From Sphingobacteriaceae bacterium (GTDB taxonomy: Bacteria; Bacteroidota; Bacteroidia; B-17B0; Aurantibacillaceae), in contig CANKBS010000006.1 of assembly GCA_947480015.1 (NCBI GenBank), positions 1 to 64,000 of the forward strand: a stretch of 64,000 bases of DNA, read 5' to 3'. A program made the position numbers and the translations under genes. Of this stretch, positions 49,432 to 60,014 are shown in pieces (within the stretch, counting starts at the first letter, position 1; every line of letters begins with the position of its first letter). The notes under the pieces are model-generated. The model did not search any database, was not told the origin of the DNA, and saw only the letters and a list, made by a program, of their open reading frames with translations.

Positions 49432-51375
49432 TTATTGTCCTAAAATTTTAAATTCAATTCTTCTGTTTTGTGCATGTTCCATTTCACTGCAAGGTACTGC
49501 ATCACGGCAATGATTTAAAGGCTTGGTTTCACCATATCCTTTAGCTATGATACGTTTTGGATCAATGCTACTTTTAGTGATATACGCTCTAACTGTTTTA
49601 GCTCGTAATTCACTCAGTTTTAAATTCGCTTCATTGTTTCCCTTGCAATCGGTATGCGCACCAACCTCAATCCGAAGATTTTTATTATTCCACATCACAA
49701 GAATTATTTTATCTAAAATTTCCTTAGCCTGATTATTAATATCATACTTGCCGGTTTCAAACATCACATTTTCAACAATTAACTTATTGTCAACAATTGG
49801 AATTTCTCTTTTTTCAGTGGGGTTGGTCTTTTTATGATCAATGAGTTCAAGCCAAGGATCATCCAGTTCAATGTCTCTTAAACCCGCAATTTCAGCCGTT
49901 ACTGGTTTATATGAGAATTTATTTCCTTTCTGATGGGTCATAATCTTAATGAGATTATCCTCACTGCTATAAATCAAAATGTTCTTAAACACATCCAGAA
50001 TATTATCGGTATTATCGGCGCTTAAATAAAAACGTTTTAAAAATGGTAGATACTTAAATTTGAATGTCCCCAGGTTATCCGTTAAAGCACTATCTATAAC
50101 TTCATAACTATCATTCAATAAAATGATCTTTAATTTCCCAATCGGGTTATTCACATTGTCCCCAAAAATAGTGGCCTTAATTTCCATCTTCATTTCATCC
50201 TCATCAATCGATAAATCGTTGAATGTTTGATTGTAAGTAGAGCCTAATTTCATGCTTGTACGGCCTGCTGTTAAGGTGTCTAGGGTGGCTATGTAATTAT
50301 CCTCCTTGCTTAATAAATCAACTTTTTCACCAGTTGCCACATCGGCTTTATCAACACCAATATAGTAATTGTGATCAGGCTTAATGTCCTCAAAAACAAA
50401 GGTGCCAAACTCATTGGTTTTTGTTTTTTTGATCACGGTATTTAATTTATTCGATAGATAAACATGTTTATCAGCAAAGAATTTTTTCTCCTTGGCCGCT
50501 GAAGAAACCAACTTCCCTCCAATATTCGTGGTGAAATTATTGTCTACCAGCTTCCTAATCTCATCCGGTCCAAGCCTCCACACATTAGTTAGGCCATCTG
50601 TTTTCGAATTTGCAATACTGCTACTTTTAGTGCTCATGAGGGTAAACATATTTTTAGCAGCCTCATTATCCTTGGCCTCTAATTTTAGCCCTTCTACTTC
50701 CGATACCATAATACCGGTAAATGCAAATGCACCAAAACGATTGGTAGATCCGCTTTTTAAAACCGATCCACTTTTTGAAAGAACCGAGATCGGACGATTG
50801 CTCACCGTTAATTTTTTATTCGAATTTAGAATTATTTTTCCTGCTAAAATGCTGGATTGCTCTACCTGTGGAACTTCGTTAGTAACTAAAGGAGGAATAA
50901 CAGCTTCAACTTTTTTGCGCACCTTTAAAACACTTCTCGAAAAAGCATTGTTATAGGCCGTATCATCAACCATGCGTTTATTACCATCAAAAATGATTTT
51001 ATGAAAGCTGTTTTTAAACACATTGGTATCAATATCTTCATCCGTTTTATCCACAAAGGGTACATCCATTTCGTAACGCATCAGATACTCATGTTTCTCA
51101 GGCGGTACGTGATTGGCGTATACTTCCAAAAACATGAGTGGACTTCGGGCATTCTCAAAATAAATCTGATATTTTTTGCCAAAATCCAACTGTATTTTAA
51201 AGTCAGATTTAGTGCCGGTGTTTAAGGTTTTGGTAATAACGGCTCCCTCTTTAACCGTAATTTTTGTATTGTAGATAACTGAATTGTTTAACAAATTATG
51301 ACCAATAATTGTTATTTGCCCCCTTAGGAATGAAACAAAACAAACAATTACCAGTAAAAAATAAATCTTTTTCAT
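49432..51375 (-). CDS. OmpA-family C-terminal domain protein with carboxypeptidase-regulatory-like repeats
   Basis: IEVGAHTDCKGNNEANLKLSELRAKTVRAYI...RIIAKGYGETKPLNHC...EHAQNRRIEFKI. Confidence 0.93.
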   Translation of the reverse strand: MKKIYFLLVIVCFVSFLRGQITIIGHNLLNNSVIYNTKITVKEGAVITKTLNTGTKSDFKIQLDFGKKYQIYFENARSPLMFLEVYANHVPPEKHEYLMRYEMDVPFVDKTDEDIDTNVFKNSFHKIIFDGNKRMVDDTAYNNAFSRSVLKVRKKVEAVIPPLVTNEVPQVEQSSILAGKIILNSNKKLTVSNRPISVLSKSGSVLKSGSTNRFGAFAFTGIMVSEVEGLKLEAKDNEAAKNMFTLMSTKSSSIANSKTDGLTNVWRLGPDEIRKLVDNNFTTNIGGKLVSSAAKEKKFFADKHVYLSNKLNTVIKKTKTNEFGTFVFEDIKPDHNYYIGVDKADVATGEKVDLLSKEDNYIATLDTLTAGRTSMKLGSTYNQTFNDLSIDEDEMKMEIKATIFGDNVNNPIGKLKIILLNDSYEVIDSALTDNLGTFKFKYLPFLKRFYLSADNTDNILDVFKNILIYSSEDNLIKIMTHQKGNKFSYKPVTAEIAGLRDIELDDPWLELIDHKKTNPTEKREIPIVDNKLIVENVMFETGKYDINNQAKEILDKIILVMWNNKNLRIEVGAHTDCKGNNEANLKLSELRAKTVRAYITKSSIDPKRIIAKGYGETKPLNHCRDAVPCSEMEHAQNRRIEFKILGQ

Positions 51376-51401
51376 TTCAGCAAGTCTTAAATTTAAACGT
51401 T

Positions 51402-52544
51402 TTAGATAGCTTGTCCAAAATTTTCTTTTACATAGTTTTCAATATGCTTCATGAGTTCCTTTTCTAGTCCCTTATGATATTTTTTAATATTTAATTTTAT
51501 TTTATTTCCCTCTTCAAAAGCTTTATATCCACGTTCGTACTGCTTTTCAATCGAATCAAGATAACCTTTGCTTATTTTCTGCTCATAAGGTCTACCACGT
51601 TTTTTAATATTTATGTTCAAATTAGTTTTATTGGTACGGAGGTATACAAATAAATCGGGTTTAGGAATCTGAGATGCCAAAGCCATGAAGTGTTTTTCAA
51701 AAAGGGTATATTCCTTACTTTTTAAATTAACTTTTGCAAACCATAAACTTTTAAACACACTAAAATCACTAATTACCAAAGCCGTATGGTGTTCAAAATG
51801 TTTACTAAGCTGCTCAAACCGACTGATGAGAAAACTGTACTCAAGTGGAAAAGCGTAAAACGCAGGATCTTTATAAAACAAGGGCAGCAAATGGTTTTGC
51901 TCAAATTCTTCGGCCAAATAGCTTGTTTTTAATCTTTTTGCCAAGGCCTTAGCTAATGTCGAGGTTCCAGAAGCCAAATTGCCTTCAATACAAATATAGC
52001 GGAGCTGTTTTTTTTCTTCCAATACCGTAACTTCTAATTTGTCTTTTGTAAGGGTTAAAAGCTGCTTCATGGTTTTTTTAAACTGTGGGTGTAGTAAATC
52101 TTTTTCAATTTCAACCAAAGGCACTAACACAAATTTACGTAAATGCATGCGGGGATGCGGCACCTGTATAGCTGTCTCATCAATAATTTCAGAATTATAA
52201 AACAAAATATCTAAATCAATTGTCCTGTCAGAATTCTGATCGTCCGTTCTAATCCTGCCAAGTTTTTTTTCAATCCCGAGCAAGGCCTTTAAAAGTTCTT
52301 GAGCACCTAATGGGGTCTCAAGTTTAATAACCTGGTTGAGGTATTTTTTATCCGAACTAATCCCCCATGCTTGTGTTTGATAGTGCTTGGATGTTTTTAA
52401 TAAGGTGCCACATTGCTTTTCAATGGCCTTGAGGGCTTTATTTAAATTAGCCCTTCGGTCTCCTATATTTCCGCCTAACCCTAAAAAAGCTATATTCATA
52501 CCATGTTTAGGAAACGACTCATTAATATTTTTAATTTTACGCAC
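51402..52544 (-). CDS. folK: HPPK (FolK) fused to a deoxynucleoside kinase domain
   Basis: FolK: AFLGLGGNIGDRRANLNKAL...RTIDLDILFYNSEII...VPHPRMHLRKFVLVPL. dNK: RYICIEGNLASGTSTLAKALAKRL. Confidence 0.93.
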   Translation of the reverse strand: MRKIKNINESFPKHGMNIAFLGLGGNIGDRRANLNKALKAIEKQCGTLLKTSKHYQTQAWGISSDKKYLNQVIKLETPLGAQELLKALLGIEKKLGRIRTDDQNSDRTIDLDILFYNSEIIDETAIQVPHPRMHLRKFVLVPLVEIEKDLLHPQFKKTMKQLLTLTKDKLEVTVLEEKKQLRYICIEGNLASGTSTLAKALAKRLKTSYLAEEFEQNHLLPLFYKDPAFYAFPLEYSFLISRFEQLSKHFEHHTALVISDFSVFKSLWFAKVNLKSKEYTLFEKHFMALASQIPKPDLFVYLRTNKTNLNINIKKRGRPYEQKISKGYLDSIEKQYERGYKAFEEGNKIKLNIKKYHKGLEKELMKHIENYVKENFGQAI

Positions 52545-52619
52545 AGCTGCAAAGATATAAAATAGGCCTTTTGCAACAGACTTTACACCAATTTAATTAA
52601 AACAATAAAATAAATACGT

Positions 52620-54392
52620 ATGAAACAGTTTTTTGGGGCATTTTTCGGGTCGATTATAGGGATTGTTGTTGCCACTCTGCTGGTTGTGGTGCTTACCATT
52701 GCTCTTCTGAAATCGAGTTTTAGTTCGGCTTTTAAAGACGATCATGAAACAAGCGTGGTTAAAAAAAACGCCATTCTTAAACTTGAGTTTGAAGGTACAA
52801 TCACCGAACGCCAAAAAGAAAACCCATTTAAAGAACTGGGCAACATGAATCCCTTTGGAGGAGAAGTAGGCATGGGACTTAACAACCTCATTCGAAAAAT
52901 AAATTCTGCAAAAACCGATGAGAATATAAAAGGACTTTACCTCAGTTTTAAGAATCTGGAATCTGGTTTTGCCACGTTAACCGAGTTACGCAATGCATTA
53001 TCTGATTTTAAAAGTTCAGGCAAATTTATTTACGCCTACTCCGAAAATTATTCTCAAAAGGAATATTATCTGGCTTCGGCAGCTACAAAAGTGTTTTTAA
53101 ATCCTCAAGGCAACCTCGATTGGAAAGGCTTAAGCATGAGCCTCATGTTTTTTAAACACAGCTTCGAAAAACTCGACCTCGACATTCAGGTATTTCGTCA
53201 TGGTAAATTTAAAAGTGCAGTGGAGCCTTTTTTATTGGATAAAATGTCGGCCGCTAATCGTTTTCAATCGGAAACCTTTTTAAACAGTATCTGGAATGCG
53301 ATGTTGCTGAATATATCTAAAGACCGCAACCTTACGATTGATAAGCTAAACGACATGGCCAATAAACTCGAAATTATGTTTCCTGAAGATGCTTTATCGA
53401 AAAAATTAGTCGACGCTACGGCATACGAAGACGAAGTGATTAACGAATTAAAAAACAAAACCGGCATAAAAGAAGCTGACAAATTAAAGTTTGTTGAATT
53501 AGAAAAATACGAACCAAAAACAAACTCAAAATTAAAAGCCTCTAAAATTGCAATTATTTATGCCAACGGCAGCATCTCAAGCGGCGAGGGCAATGATGAG
53601 GAAATTGGAAGCGATCGCTTAGTAAAAGCCATTAAAGATGCCCGACTTGATGATAATGTAAAAGCCATTGTGCTTCGTGTTAATTCGCCAGGAGGCAGTG
53701 CTTTGGCCAGTGATGTCATTTGGCGCGAAATGTTTTTAGCCAGAAAAACTAAACCAACTATTGTAAGCATGGGCAATCTAGCCGCCAGTGGCGGTTATTA
53801 TATAAGCTGTGCTGCCGATCGCATTTTCGCTCAACCAAATACCATTACAGGTTCCATTGGCGTATTTGGCATTATTCCAAATATTCAAACCATGCTTGAG
53901 AAAAAATTAGGCATTACCATCGATACCGTGAATACCAATAAATATAGCGATTTGGCAACAGGTCTGAGACCAGTAACTGAAAAAGAATTTGCCTTTATTC
54001 AAGCTTCGGTTGAAAAGGTTTACGATACATTCACCAAACGAGTGGCCGAAGGTCGCCACATGACGCAAGCCATGGTAGATAGCATTGGTCAGGGTAGGGT
54101 ATGGGCGGGTTCCGACGCTATAAAAATTAATCTGGTCGACGAATTAGGTGGATTGTCGGATGCTTTGACCTATGCCGCTAAAAAAGCCAAACTCAGGGAG
54201 TATAAGGTGTTGGAATTGCCAAAACAAAAAAATCCTTTGGATGAACTTTTTGGTAAAAAAGAAACAGAATTGGAAACTAGAATTATTAAGAAAAATTTAG
54301 GCGCTGTGTATTCTTATTTTAAACACGTACAAACCATGATCAGCCTTAAAGGCGTTCAGGCCCGCATGCCATTTGAAATCATCATGAATTAG
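52620..54392 (+). CDS. sppA: Signal peptide peptidase SppA (67K type)
   Basis: IVLRVNSPGGSALASDVIWRE; MGNLAASGGYYISCAADRIFAQPNTITGSIGVFG. Confidence 0.95.
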   Translation: MKQFFGAFFGSIIGIVVATLLVVVLTIALLKSSFSSAFKDDHETSVVKKNAILKLEFEGTITERQKENPFKELGNMNPFGGEVGMGLNNLIRKINSAKTDENIKGLYLSFKNLESGFATLTELRNALSDFKSSGKFIYAYSENYSQKEYYLASAATKVFLNPQGNLDWKGLSMSLMFFKHSFEKLDLDIQVFRHGKFKSAVEPFLLDKMSAANRFQSETFLNSIWNAMLLNISKDRNLTIDKLNDMANKLEIMFPEDALSKKLVDATAYEDEVINELKNKTGIKEADKLKFVELEKYEPKTNSKLKASKIAIIYANGSISSGEGNDEEIGSDRLVKAIKDARLDDNVKAIVLRVNSPGGSALASDVIWREMFLARKTKPTIVSMGNLAASGGYYISCAADRIFAQPNTITGSIGVFGIIPNIQTMLEKKLGITIDTVNTNKYSDLATGLRPVTEKEFAFIQASVEKVYDTFTKRVAEGRHMTQAMVDSIGQGRVWAGSDAIKINLVDELGGLSDALTYAAKKAKLREYKVLELPKQKNPLDELFGKKETELETRIIKKNLGAVYSYFKHVQTMISLKGVQARMPFEIIMN

Positions 54393-54429
54393 TTTATAGT
54401 TATGAGTGCTTAGTTTTTAGTTTATATTC

Positions 54430-54464
54430 TTGACTCTTGACTCTTGACTCTTGACTCTTGATTC
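54430..54464. repeat. Heptanucleotide simple repeat (TTGACTC)n
   Basis: Four exact TTGACTC units then TTGATTC in the sppA/GT4 intergenic region. Confidence 0.9.
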
Positions 54465-54514
54465 TTGCCTAGTGTCTCATGAATCTGTAATCTGTAATCT
54501 TCAATCTATAATCT

Positions 54515-55699
54515 TCAATTTTTAACCTTTAATTGCTCGTCATAAAGCCCCGCCATATCGTCGCACAAACGTATATAACTGAATTTTTTTATAACCTCTT
54601 CACTGGCAATCCCCGCGCCTTTCGATAAAACATCAAACCCTTCAAGAGCCAATAGTAAATTCTTAATAAAATCTTCCGGTTTATCCGGGTCCGATAACAA
54701 ACCGCAATCAGGATGTAAAATATCTTTTATACCCCCAACATGTGTACTCACAATAAATTTAGAAGCAGCCTGAGCTTCAATTAAACTCACCGGCGTGCCT
54801 TCGTTAGTTGAGGTTAAACAAACCAAATCCAAGCCGGCTAAAGCAACATCAACTTCCTTAATCCAACTGGTAAAAACAATGGCGGCTTTGCCGTTCGCCC
54901 CATTTGCATAAGGCATGCGCTTCACATCCAAATACGATTGTAAGGCCTCTTTGGTTTCACCATCCCCAATAATAAATGCTTTTATTTTTACTGAACTTTT
55001 ATTTAATACCGCTTCTATCGCATCAATAAATAAAAAATGATTTTTAATTGGAGCCAGTCTGCCAATTATTCCAATCGCAATTGCATCCTCTTCCACTAAA
55101 TACTTTTTACGAAAGTCCTTTCTTTTTTCAAACATATTTTCTTTAAAGCGCCTTAGGTCAAAACCCAATGGAATGACACTTATTTTATCGGCTTTACAAA
55201 TGTGATAAATCTCAGCGAGTTCGTTTTTTTGAATGGCACTGATTGCAACAATAGCACTGCTTTTTTTTGCCAAATAACGCTCTATACTTTTAAAAACAAA
55301 GGTGGTTAATTTTCCAAAATATCCTTTAAACACATGGCCATGAAAGGTGTGCACAATAATGGGAACACCACTGTGAATAGCCGCTAGTCGACCTATTGCT
55401 CCAGCTTTGCTGGCATGCGTATGCACGATGTCAGGTTTATATTCTTTTATAATTTTTTTAATGCGACAATAGGCAAAATAATCTGCCAATGGATTAATGC
55501 TACGGCGCATTTCTTCAATCAATAAGGGCTTTAAACCCATCGACTCAGGTATAAATAAACTGCTTCCTTCTCCTTTTTCTTCAGGTCCACCAATCAATAA
55601 GGTCTCAAATCGATTGGGCATATAACGGCTTAGATAAGATACATTATAACTAATGCCTCCTAAATTAAAACGGTTTATAATTCGAAGTACTTTTGGCAT
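54515..55699 (-). CDS. GT4-family glycosyltransferase
   Basis: RFNLGGISYNVSYLSRYM; DIVHTHASKAGAIGRLAA; LTSTNEGTPVSLIEAQAASKFIVSTHVGGIKDIL. Confidence 0.93.
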   Translation of the reverse strand: MPKVLRIINRFNLGGISYNVSYLSRYMPNRFETLLIGGPEEKGEGSSLFIPESMGLKPLLIEEMRRSINPLADYFAYCRIKKIIKEYKPDIVHTHASKAGAIGRLAAIHSGVPIIVHTFHGHVFKGYFGKLTTFVFKSIERYLAKKSSAIVAISAIQKNELAEIYHICKADKISVIPLGFDLRRFKENMFEKRKDFRKKYLVEEDAIAIGIIGRLAPIKNHFLFIDAIEAVLNKSSVKIKAFIIGDGETKEALQSYLDVKRMPYANGANGKAAIVFTSWIKEVDVALAGLDLVCLTSTNEGTPVSLIEAQAASKFIVSTHVGGIKDILHPDCGLLSDPDKPEDFIKNLLLALEGFDVLSKGAGIASEEVIKKFSYIRLCDDMAGLYDEQLKVKN

Positions 55700-55778
55700 G
55701 TCATTTATTTATTTTTTATTCCATTCATGATGAAAATCATTTCTTACACTCTTAACAAGGGTTTCAAAGCCCCTACCT

Positions 55779-58700
55779 GTGCCGAACCACTATTTTTTAC
55801 CTGATTTTGGATGTAAATATAGTTTTTTACCATTTGCGAAAATTATTTATCTTAGTTCCCATAATTTGAAAACGATTAATCACATACTCATTTGGATTTT
55901 TCTCGCATTCGTCCAACCTTTTTTTTCTCAGCAACTACGTTTTAAACACATCACGTCTGAAGATGGTTTAAGTACCAATTTTGTAAAAACAATCCTTCAA
56001 GATGATTTGGGCTTTATGTGGTTTGGAACCCAAGATGGTTTAAATAAATACGATGGCTGTCAAATTAAAATTTTTAAAAACGACCCTACTAACCCCAATT
56101 CCTTGTCCTGCTCCGATATTACCGCGTTAAAACAAGTAAAATCCGATCTCATTTTAGTTGGTACCCGCGAAGGCTTAAACCTCTTTAACCCTGTAACAGA
56201 AAACTTTTCAACGCTTCAAAAGATAGATGGCCGACTCAATACCAAAATAAATGTCATTTATAAAATGGATGAAGATAATGCCTTGGTTGGAACCGAAGGC
56301 GGACTCTTCGTGTTAAATCTTACAGCACACACGATTAAAAATCCCTACTTTAAAGTAGAAGAAAAGGTGAATGTGAAATGTATCGAAAAAGTGAACGATG
56401 TTGTTTATGTGGGTACCAGTGATAAAGGTTTATGGAAATTAAATAAAAAAAACCAACTCGAACACGTTGAGTTTATTATTCCCGATTACATTAAAGCCAA
56501 TCTCGACGACCTTAATTCCATTACTCATATTAACCAATACGGCAGTAATATGTACCTGGGAACCTATGGTTATGGTATTTATAAAATCGATCGCCAGTTT
56601 GAAATTCAGGAAAAAATCTCTTTCAGTAAACAAAATGAAGGCTCCGATTATATCAAGGATTTTTCAATTCGGAATAACAAAATATTTGCCGCTACCGCTC
56701 ATGGTGTTTTAGTATATAATCTCTTGTCACAAGAAATTAATTTTTACACCAAACAAGAAACGCCATTAGCGCTAAACTCCAATCCCTGTACCTGTATTTT
56801 CAGTGATAATGAAAATAATTTCTGGATTGGAACAGATATAGGAGGAGTGAATATTTCCTTTTTCCGCTCTCAAAAATTCCCTAATTCTACGTTTAATTTC
56901 GAAACAGACTACGATAATATCTATGCCTTTTATGAAGATAAACGCGACACCGTTTTAATTGGTGGTGTTAATACCTTCCATGAACTTTTCTTGGCTAACG
57001 GTAATTCAGTTGCCCATAATAAAAGCCTCGAAAATGTCACAGTACTCAGTATCGTCAAAGAAAGTAAATCTACCTTTTGGATTGGCACCAATGGTAATGG
57101 ATTATACAAGTACGACAAAGCCAGCAGAAAATCAAAACAAATATTAAACAGTCAGTTGGGTGGAACCGTTTTGTGTTTGAAACTAGTAGGAGATTATTTA
57201 TACGCCGGTACGGTTGGTGATGGATTAATTAAAGTAGATCTTAAAACCAATGAACCAACTCAGTTTACCGAGGACGATGGTTTGCCTGATATGAGCATCA
57301 ATACCATTTTTGTTGATTCCAAGGCGCATGTTTGGCTCGGTACATACGACGGCGGCATGGTAAAACTGTCGGGTTTTGACAAAAACGGAAAATTGCCCAT
57401 AGAAAAAATTTACGATCACAAAGGCAAACTCGGTCAAATCGCCTCTAACATGGTTATGGGTATTAATGAAGATAAAGCCGGTAACATTTGGGCCGCTACT
57501 GCTACCGGCCTGAGTAAATTAGAAGCCAATGGCTCATTCCACAATTTTTACGAAAAAGACGGATTAGCCAATTCATTTTTATATTCCCTACTTAAAGATA
57601 GTCTGGATCATTTTTGGATGAGTTCTAATTCAGGCATCATTAGCTTTAACCCTCAGTCAAGCGAAAAAGAAATCACCTTTAAAAATTACAGTATTAAGGA
57701 CGGCCTTGTAAATACCGAATACAACATGGGCGCTGCATTTGCCTCAACTACCGGCATGATGTATTTTGGTGGAGCCAAAGGATTTAATGCATTTCGCCCA
57801 ACTTCCATCAAAGATAATTTACATGCTCCGGGAGCATATGTGATCAGTTACAAACGAGGAGGACACGATGTGGAGACCGATTCACTTATCACCTATAAAA
57901 AACATTTAAACTTAAACTGGCAAGAAAACTACTTTCAATTTGAATTAGTAGCCATCGATTTTACTGATCCTGCAAAAAATAAATTCCGATATATGCTCGA
58001 AGGTTATGATGCAAATTGGTCGGCGCCTACCAATGTGCGTTATGTGTCCTACACGGCCTTACCTGGTGGGGAATACGTGTTCAAAGTGAAAGCTGCCAAT
58101 AACGATGGTATTTGGAATGAAAAACCATTTGAAATTAGAATAACTGTAGTGCCACCATTCTGGAAAACAAAAACTTTTTATGTGCTTGTTATTCTACTTG
58201 GTTTAGGAGGAATATACGGTTACACCACATACCGCACAAAAGCCATTATGAATGAGAACCGGATCCTCGAAAACAAAGTTGCTGAGCGTACCCGCGAACT
58301 GGAAGAAAAGAACCGTGATATTACCAGCAGTATTGAGTATGCCAAACGAATTCAGGAAGCCATCCTTCCTTCAAAGGAAAATATTTTCAGTAAACTCAAA
58401 AAAGTATTTATCCTTTATCAACCTAAAGATATTGTGAGTGGCGACTTTTACTGGTTTGCTGAAAAAAACGGATTAAAAATATTTGCAGTGGTTGACTGTA
58501 CCGGCCATGGCGTGCCGGGTGCCTTCATGAGTATGATTGGCCATAATCTCTTGCATCAAATCGTTTTAGAAAAAGGTATTACCGACCCCGGTGATATTTT
58601 AAATCATTTACATAAAGGCGTAAAAGAGGCTTTGCGTCAGGGTCACAATGAAATTAATACCAATGATGGTATGGATGTTTCGATCATTTCCATTAACGAT

Positions 58701-59075
58701 ACTACCAAAGATATTAACTGGGCTGGGGCTAACCGGCCGCTGGTTATTATTGATGCGAACAAAGAACTGATCAAATACGATGGAAATAAATTTCCAGTTG
58801 GAGGCGCTCAAATGGATGCCAGCAGAGTATTTACCACACGTAATATTAAAGTTTCTACAGCCTCTATGGCTTATATGTTCTCCGATGGTTATGCTGATCA
58901 ATTTGGCGGCGAAAAGGGTAAAAAGTTCATGGTAAAACGTTTCCACGATCTCTTAGCTACCATTCACCTTCAATCGGCCGAAGAGCAACGCCTCGAGTTA
59001 AAAAAGAACTTCGAACAATGGAGCCATAACCACGAACAGGTGGATGATGTTTTAATTGTTGGTATTGAGATTTAA
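55779..59075 (+). CDS. Beta-propeller/Y_Y_Y sensor fused to a SpoIIE-type PP2C phosphatase
   Basis: Propeller repeats (TSEDGLSTNFVKTILQDDLGFMWFGTQDGLNKYDG); Y_Y_Y YEANWS-like segment; TM; SpoIIE QPKDIVSGDFYWF...VVDCTGHGVPGAFMSMIG. The likely start is TTG 55866 rather than GTG 55779. Confidence 0.93.
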   Translation: MPNHYFLPDFGCKYSFLPFAKIIYLSSHNLKTINHILIWIFLAFVQPFFSQQLRFKHITSEDGLSTNFVKTILQDDLGFMWFGTQDGLNKYDGCQIKIFKNDPTNPNSLSCSDITALKQVKSDLILVGTREGLNLFNPVTENFSTLQKIDGRLNTKINVIYKMDEDNALVGTEGGLFVLNLTAHTIKNPYFKVEEKVNVKCIEKVNDVVYVGTSDKGLWKLNKKNQLEHVEFIIPDYIKANLDDLNSITHINQYGSNMYLGTYGYGIYKIDRQFEIQEKISFSKQNEGSDYIKDFSIRNNKIFAATAHGVLVYNLLSQEINFYTKQETPLALNSNPCTCIFSDNENNFWIGTDIGGVNISFFRSQKFPNSTFNFETDYDNIYAFYEDKRDTVLIGGVNTFHELFLANGNSVAHNKSLENVTVLSIVKESKSTFWIGTNGNGLYKYDKASRKSKQILNSQLGGTVLCLKLVGDYLYAGTVGDGLIKVDLKTNEPTQFTEDDGLPDMSINTIFVDSKAHVWLGTYDGGMVKLSGFDKNGKLPIEKIYDHKGKLGQIASNMVMGINEDKAGNIWAATATGLSKLEANGSFHNFYEKDGLANSFLYSLLKDSLDHFWMSSNSGIISFNPQSSEKEITFKNYSIKDGLVNTEYNMGAAFASTTGMMYFGGAKGFNAFRPTSIKDNLHAPGAYVISYKRGGHDVETDSLITYKKHLNLNWQENYFQFELVAIDFTDPAKNKFRYMLEGYDANWSAPTNVRYVSYTALPGGEYVFKVKAANNDGIWNEKPFEIRITVVPPFWKTKTFYVLVILLGLGGIYGYTTYRTKAIMNENRILENKVAERTRELEEKNRDITSSIEYAKRIQEAILPSKENIFSKLKKVFILYQPKDIVSGDFYWFAEKNGLKIFAVVDCTGHGVPGAFMSMIGHNLLHQIVLEKGITDPGDILNHLHKGVKEALRQGHNEINTNDGMDVSIISINDTTKDINWAGANRPLVIIDANKELIKYDGNKFPVGGAQMDASRVFTTRNIKVSTASMAYMFSDGYADQFGGEKGKKFMVKRFHDLLATIHLQSAEEQRLELKKNFEQWSHNHEQVDDVLIVGIEI

Positions 59076-59107
59076 GATTATTTATTATATTTGTCGACAC
59101 TTATATA

Positions 59108-59737
59108 ATGCTCGTCGATAAAAATGCCTGTTTGATGATAAAATATGCAAAATCTGCGTTTTTAACTTTCTGTCTTATTTCACTCCTGAGTTCTTGCACC
59201 AAGAAACAAGTGGCCGAGGTGGATAATGAGTCCCAATCCCTAATAGGTTATGCCATTGCCGAACAAGAATTTATTGGCATTGTGCCACAAATTTATGAAC
59301 TGACCATGCATACCTCCGGTTTAGCAGCCACCACCTATGTGCCTGGTTGCGATTCCTTGCATTATGTGATTGGCGATTTATCTGATTTTTCCCCTAATCC
59401 AGTATTTAACATCGAACTGAATACACTCCTTTCAAGTTGTTCTACAACATTCCCTGATGGAAAAGGCAGAACAGGGAAAATAACTCTTCGCTTCCAAGCC
59501 CTACATAAAAATATTTCACAATTGGTGATAAAACTTCAAAATTACCAATCGGATGGCATTGCTTATTCATGCGATAGTTTGGTAGCCACTGCAGGAACGG
59601 CCACCAATACCGCAAACGCAGTAAATTTTGATCTTAAGCTTGTGAACGGACTTTGTAAATCGGAACTCTGGCAGATCAAATACAACATGGATACACATAT
59701 AAATTTTGACCCTTCCACCGAAAATACGGCCACTTAA
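59108..59737 (+). CDS. Lipoprotein, unknown; probably the N-terminal part of one gene interrupted by TAA
   Basis: LLSSCTKKQ lipobox; in frame with 59738-59977 across a single TAA. Confidence 0.65.
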   Translation: MLVDKNACLMIKYAKSAFLTFCLISLLSSCTKKQVAEVDNESQSLIGYAIAEQEFIGIVPQIYELTMHTSGLAATTYVPGCDSLHYVIGDLSDFSPNPVFNIELNTLLSSCSTTFPDGKGRTGKITLRFQALHKNISQLVIKLQNYQSDGIAYSCDSLVATAGTATNTANAVNFDLKLVNGLCKSELWQIKYNMDTHINFDPSTENTAT

Positions 59738-59977
59738 ATGCACGGAGCCGGTTCAGGCATAAACCGAACAGGGCTCGTGTTCGTCAGGGAAACAGCCGGT
59801 AAGGGTTACGAAGATTATGTAGTGAAACATAAAAAATGCGCCCATATTGAAAAAGGATTGGTGAAAATAAGTCCTATAGGATTTAAACCGCGACTGCTTG
59901 ATTTTGGTAATGGAAATTGCGATGAAGATGCAACTTTTACGATAAATGAAAATACTGTGGCTTTTAAATTAAAATAA
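59738..59977 (+). CDS. Probable C-terminal continuation of the preceding lipoprotein
   Basis: HGAGSGINRTGLVF...KGLVKISPIGFKPRLLDFGNGNCDEDATFTINENTVAFKLK resembles the C-terminal segment of Bacteroidota surface lipoproteins with a G.G.NRNG...DFGDGTCDN.A pattern. Confidence 0.55.
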   Translation: MHGAGSGINRTGLVFVRETAGKGYEDYVVKHKKCAHIEKGLVKISPIGFKPRLLDFGNGNCDEDATFTINENTVAFKLK

Positions 59978-60014
59978 TATATATTTACAACAAATTAAAC
60001 CAATTAATTCCATA

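Noticed and set aside
1053-59737. Stop-codon reassignment or selenocysteine recoding to explain the interrupted genes
   Set aside because: One stop is TGA and the other TAA. Many other genes end normally at these stops, and I saw no tRNA-Sec or SECIS-like evidence. Mutation or sequence error is simpler.
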